From G039029935 sp039029935 (GTDB lineage: Bacteria; Chloroflexota; Anaerolineae; Caldilineales; Caldilineaceae), in the NCBI GenBank assembly GCA_039029935.1, contig JBCCFC010000881.1, forward strand, positions 1 to 5,953: DNA of 5,953 nucleotides, given 5' to 3'. Below the pieces are notes generated by a model, which had not been told where the DNA came from, did no database searches, and saw nothing but the letters and a program-made list of their open reading frames with translations. Of the stretch, positions 4,757-5,953 are shown piece by piece (the first letter of the stretch is position 1; each line of letters starts with the position of its first letter). Made by a program: the position numbers and the translations under genes.

Positions 4757-4997
4757 TCGAAACAAAGTGCCACATTCCTGTAGAACAAACAACGATTCTC
4801 TTGTCGTTTTCTGTTCTACACACCCATCATCCAACACGCTTCACGGTCATTACAACCCAATTCCCACCAATTATCCACAACCCATAACCAAACCCACCCC
4901 CCACACGTCATCAACCAATACAACACAAGTCCAAACAAAAGAGCCAGCCAACTCAATCACTCGTCTCTATCACAAAATGCCGCGCTGCCAAACATAC
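4757..4997. other. Gene-free, strongly strand-biased (C-rich, G-poor plus strand) spacer
   Basis: The plus strand is rich in C and A and poor in G across this stretch, with C-runs such as CCCACCCCCCACACG near 4893. The minus strand is correspondingly G/T-rich, and it is the strand on which flanking genes lie. One imperfect hairpin is visible at 4780-4819 (GTAGAACA with TGTTCTAC, then AACGA with TCGTT around an 8-nt loop). Open frames here have no ribosome binding site and low-complexity content. It may be a leader, a regulatory region or simply compositionally drifted spacer. Confidence 0.5.
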
Positions 4998-5033
4998 AAA
5001 AAAGGCCAGCGGAAGTAACCCACTAGCCTTTTT
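4998..5033 (-). terminator. Intrinsic terminator downstream of the PixA-like gene
   Basis: On the minus strand AAAAA, GGCTAGTGG, a 7-nt loop GTTACTT, CCGCTGGCC, then TTTTTT. The 9-bp stem pairs fully as RNA on this strand with two G-U wobbles. On the plus strand the same positions would be C-A mismatches, so the minus direction is the functional one. It ends the transcript of the PixA-like gene about 245 nt after its stop codon, enclosing repeat fragment 7 and the palindrome in the 3' untranslated region. Confidence 0.85.
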
Positions 5034-5099
5034 CGTTTAGTTATTATGAAGAATGCTATAGTTTGATTTATTGAGAGTTTGGAGATTACGCGGCAAAAT

Positions 5100-5172
5100 C
5101 AATAGCGTCGTGGACACCTCACTCAATAGCGTCGTGGATACCATATCCTCACCAGCACTGCAAACATCGGTC
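5100..5172 (-). repeat. ~245-bp degenerate repeat, fragment copy 7
   Basis: CAATAGCGTCGTGGACACC at 5100 is partially duplicated at 5124, and the second piece continues through CCTCACCAGCACTGCAAACA to ATCGGTC at 5172, matching the segment of the full unit after GCAGCGTCGTGGACACC. The match stops within a few bases of the T-run that begins the palindrome at 5173. Same orientation as all other copies. Confidence 0.75.
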
Positions 5173-5222
5173 TTTTTTTGTACTGCCTAGATGATTTTTA
5201 ATCATCTAGGCAGTACAAAAAA
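5173..5222. repeat. Perfect inverted repeat (17 bp plus A/T extension) with 3-nt loop
   Basis: The arms 5180-5196 and 5200-5216 are exact reverse complements around TTT (arm GTACTGCCTAGATGATT). They are flanked by T7 on the left and A6 on the right, extending pairing to about 23 bp. On both strands the U-run precedes and the A-run follows the stem, the reverse of intrinsic-terminator polarity. It begins 60 bp after the stop of the PixA-like gene, a position equivalent to that of the palindrome after the 104-residue gene. Confidence 0.9.
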
Positions 5223-5276
5223 TATCATGGTCGCCGTCGGCAGAGCAATGACAAAGACGTCTTTCAGGAATGAGGA

Positions 5277-5780
5277 TTATTCTTCATTTACCTGAACCTT
5301 TGGGTCCCAACTGTAAAATCCCTGAGTCTTACCGTGGCGATCCGTAATCAGAAAGAGGAAGGCATAATATTCACTACCATAGTCGTTGACTTCCCCATTC
5401 CAGTGATAATCTGTGATTACCTGAGTGTTTGGATGGTATACATCATTAGGATTTGGCAAAGGAACTATGACCTTATTTGTTCTGGGGCCATCGTTTATAA
5501 TCAAATCCTTACCTGCTGTCTGCTTAAATTCACAGAGCATTGCACTGTATCCTGAACCAAGAGATATGGTCGTTTGTCGCCAGCGTAGGATATCTCCGAC
5601 ATTAGCTTTAATCTCTAAGTCTCCGCCACCCTGACCACTGAGTGCTTGATCCTCTTTTACAGTCATAAAAACATGATCTGAATTGATTTGTGCTGCCTCA
5701 GCAGGTTCATTATTTCTACCATAATCCTTGATAATTGTTTCTGCGTCAACAACAATCAAAATATCAATAACTTTACTCAT
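5277..5780 (-). CDS. PixA/AidA-family inclusion body protein
   Basis: 167 residues, typical for this family. The N-terminus MSKVIDILIVVDAETIIKDY is the family's first strand (.D.L.VVDAE.I...Y). It is followed by SGQGGGDLEIKANVGDILRW (48-67), PLPNPND (107-113), DYHWNGEV (124-131) and the C-terminal strand AFLFLITDRHGKTQGFYSWD (140-159). PixA was described from Xenorhabdus as a cytoplasmic crystalline inclusion protein, and AidA as a quorum-sensing-dependent protein in Ralstonia and Burkholderia; the molecular function of the family is unclear. No signal peptide. The start at 5780 is chosen because AAGGAG (5790-5795) lies 9 nt upstream; an upstream in-frame extension to 5804 would place that ribosome binding site inside the gene. 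The transcript probably ends at the terminator at 4998-5033. The family call is firm. Confidence 0.93.
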   Translation of the reverse strand: MSKVIDILIVVDAETIIKDYGRNNEPAEAAQINSDHVFMTVKEDQALSGQGGGDLEIKANVGDILRWRQTTISLGSGYSAMLCEFKQTAGKDLIINDGPRTNKVIVPLPNPNDVYHPNTQVITDYHWNGEVNDYGSEYYAFLFLITDRHGKTQGFYSWDPKVQVNEE

Positions 5781-5789
5781 TGTAAAAAT

Positions 5790-5795
5790 CTCCTT
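5790..5795 (-). promoter_or_regulatory. Ribosome binding site that selects the PixA-like start
   Basis: Minus-strand AAGGAG, 9 nt before ATG 5780-5778. Confidence 0.8.
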
Positions 5796-5871
5796 GAATT
5801 CCAATTTTTTGTAATATTTTTAAAATTTCGCATATTATGTAAGTAAAACCTTACTAGCATGTATCCACTAT

Positions 5872-5933
5872 ATTATAGTTAAATTCTGCACTATAGCATA
5901 CTTAGATGTATTGCTACTAGGGCTGTAATTATA
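5872..5933 (-). promoter_or_regulatory. Candidate -10 elements upstream of the PixA-like gene
   Basis: Two exact minus-strand TATAAT hexamers, 5877-5872 and 5933-5928, lie in the very AT-rich 170 bp upstream. The nearer has no convincing -35 at 16-18 bp, and the -35 of the farther one would fall at or beyond the window edge. In DNA this AT-rich a chance match is possible. Confidence 0.3.
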
Positions 5934-5953
5934 CGAAATCTAAAAAAACACTA

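Noticed and set aside
4716..5018. Plus-strand 100-codon frame rich in Pro, Thr and Asn
   Set aside because: GTG start without a ribosome binding site, composition explained by the C/A-rich strand, and its end lies inside the terminator hairpin.
5173..5222. Palindrome as a bidirectional intrinsic terminator
   Set aside because: T-run lies before and A-run after the stem on both strands, opposite to the A-stem-T order a terminator needs.
5253..5264. 12-bp palindrome AAAGACGTCTTT
   Set aside because: Just downstream of the PixA-like stop codon, isolated, and short enough to occur by chance; no regulatory position.

Overview
The window looks like an accessory, repeat-rich region of a Chloroflexota-type genome; that assignment is inference. 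It rests on four things: the translated repeat units end in an LPLIAR-like C-terminus typical of secreted Chloroflexota proteins; an orphan xisH/xisI pair is present (common in Cyanobacteria and Chloroflexota); there is a Phd-like antitoxin with a PemK toxin; and Spo0M-like and PixA/AidA-like genes are present. No transposase, integrase, rRNA or tRNA gene was seen.

Layout from left to right. Bases 1-251 hold the 5' part of a Spo0M-family gene on the minus strand, cut by the window edge. Bases 305-528 hold nested tandem repeats, followed by a hairpin-rich stretch with no gene. From about 822 to 1440 come a decayed coding remnant and the first two copies of a ~245-bp degenerate repeat. A plus-strand toxin-antitoxin operon (1636-2314) with its own extended -10 promoter follows, then a partial repeat copy (2355-2520). 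Next is a minus-strand xisH-xisI operon (2549-3300) with its own promoter, then three head-to-tail repeat copies (3431-4127). The right third holds two minus-strand genes: a 104-residue protein of unknown function (4285-4599) and a PixA/AidA-type inclusion body protein (5277-5780). Each is followed by a perfect palindrome with a 3-nt loop and then by a repeat copy. A clear minus-strand intrinsic terminator (4998-5033) separates the two genes.

All seven repeat copies point the same way. Read on the minus strand, each is a decayed C-terminal domain ending in (A)NQVFLPLIAR and a stop codon at the unit boundary. The small modules (toxin-antitoxin, XisHI, the 104-residue gene, PixA) sit between copies, and the copies touching the modules are truncated at different internal points. 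The region therefore looks like a fossil repeat array that has collected small, self-contained gene modules. The most unusual single signal is a four-run G-quadruplex motif filling the spacer of the probable promoter of the 104-residue gene.
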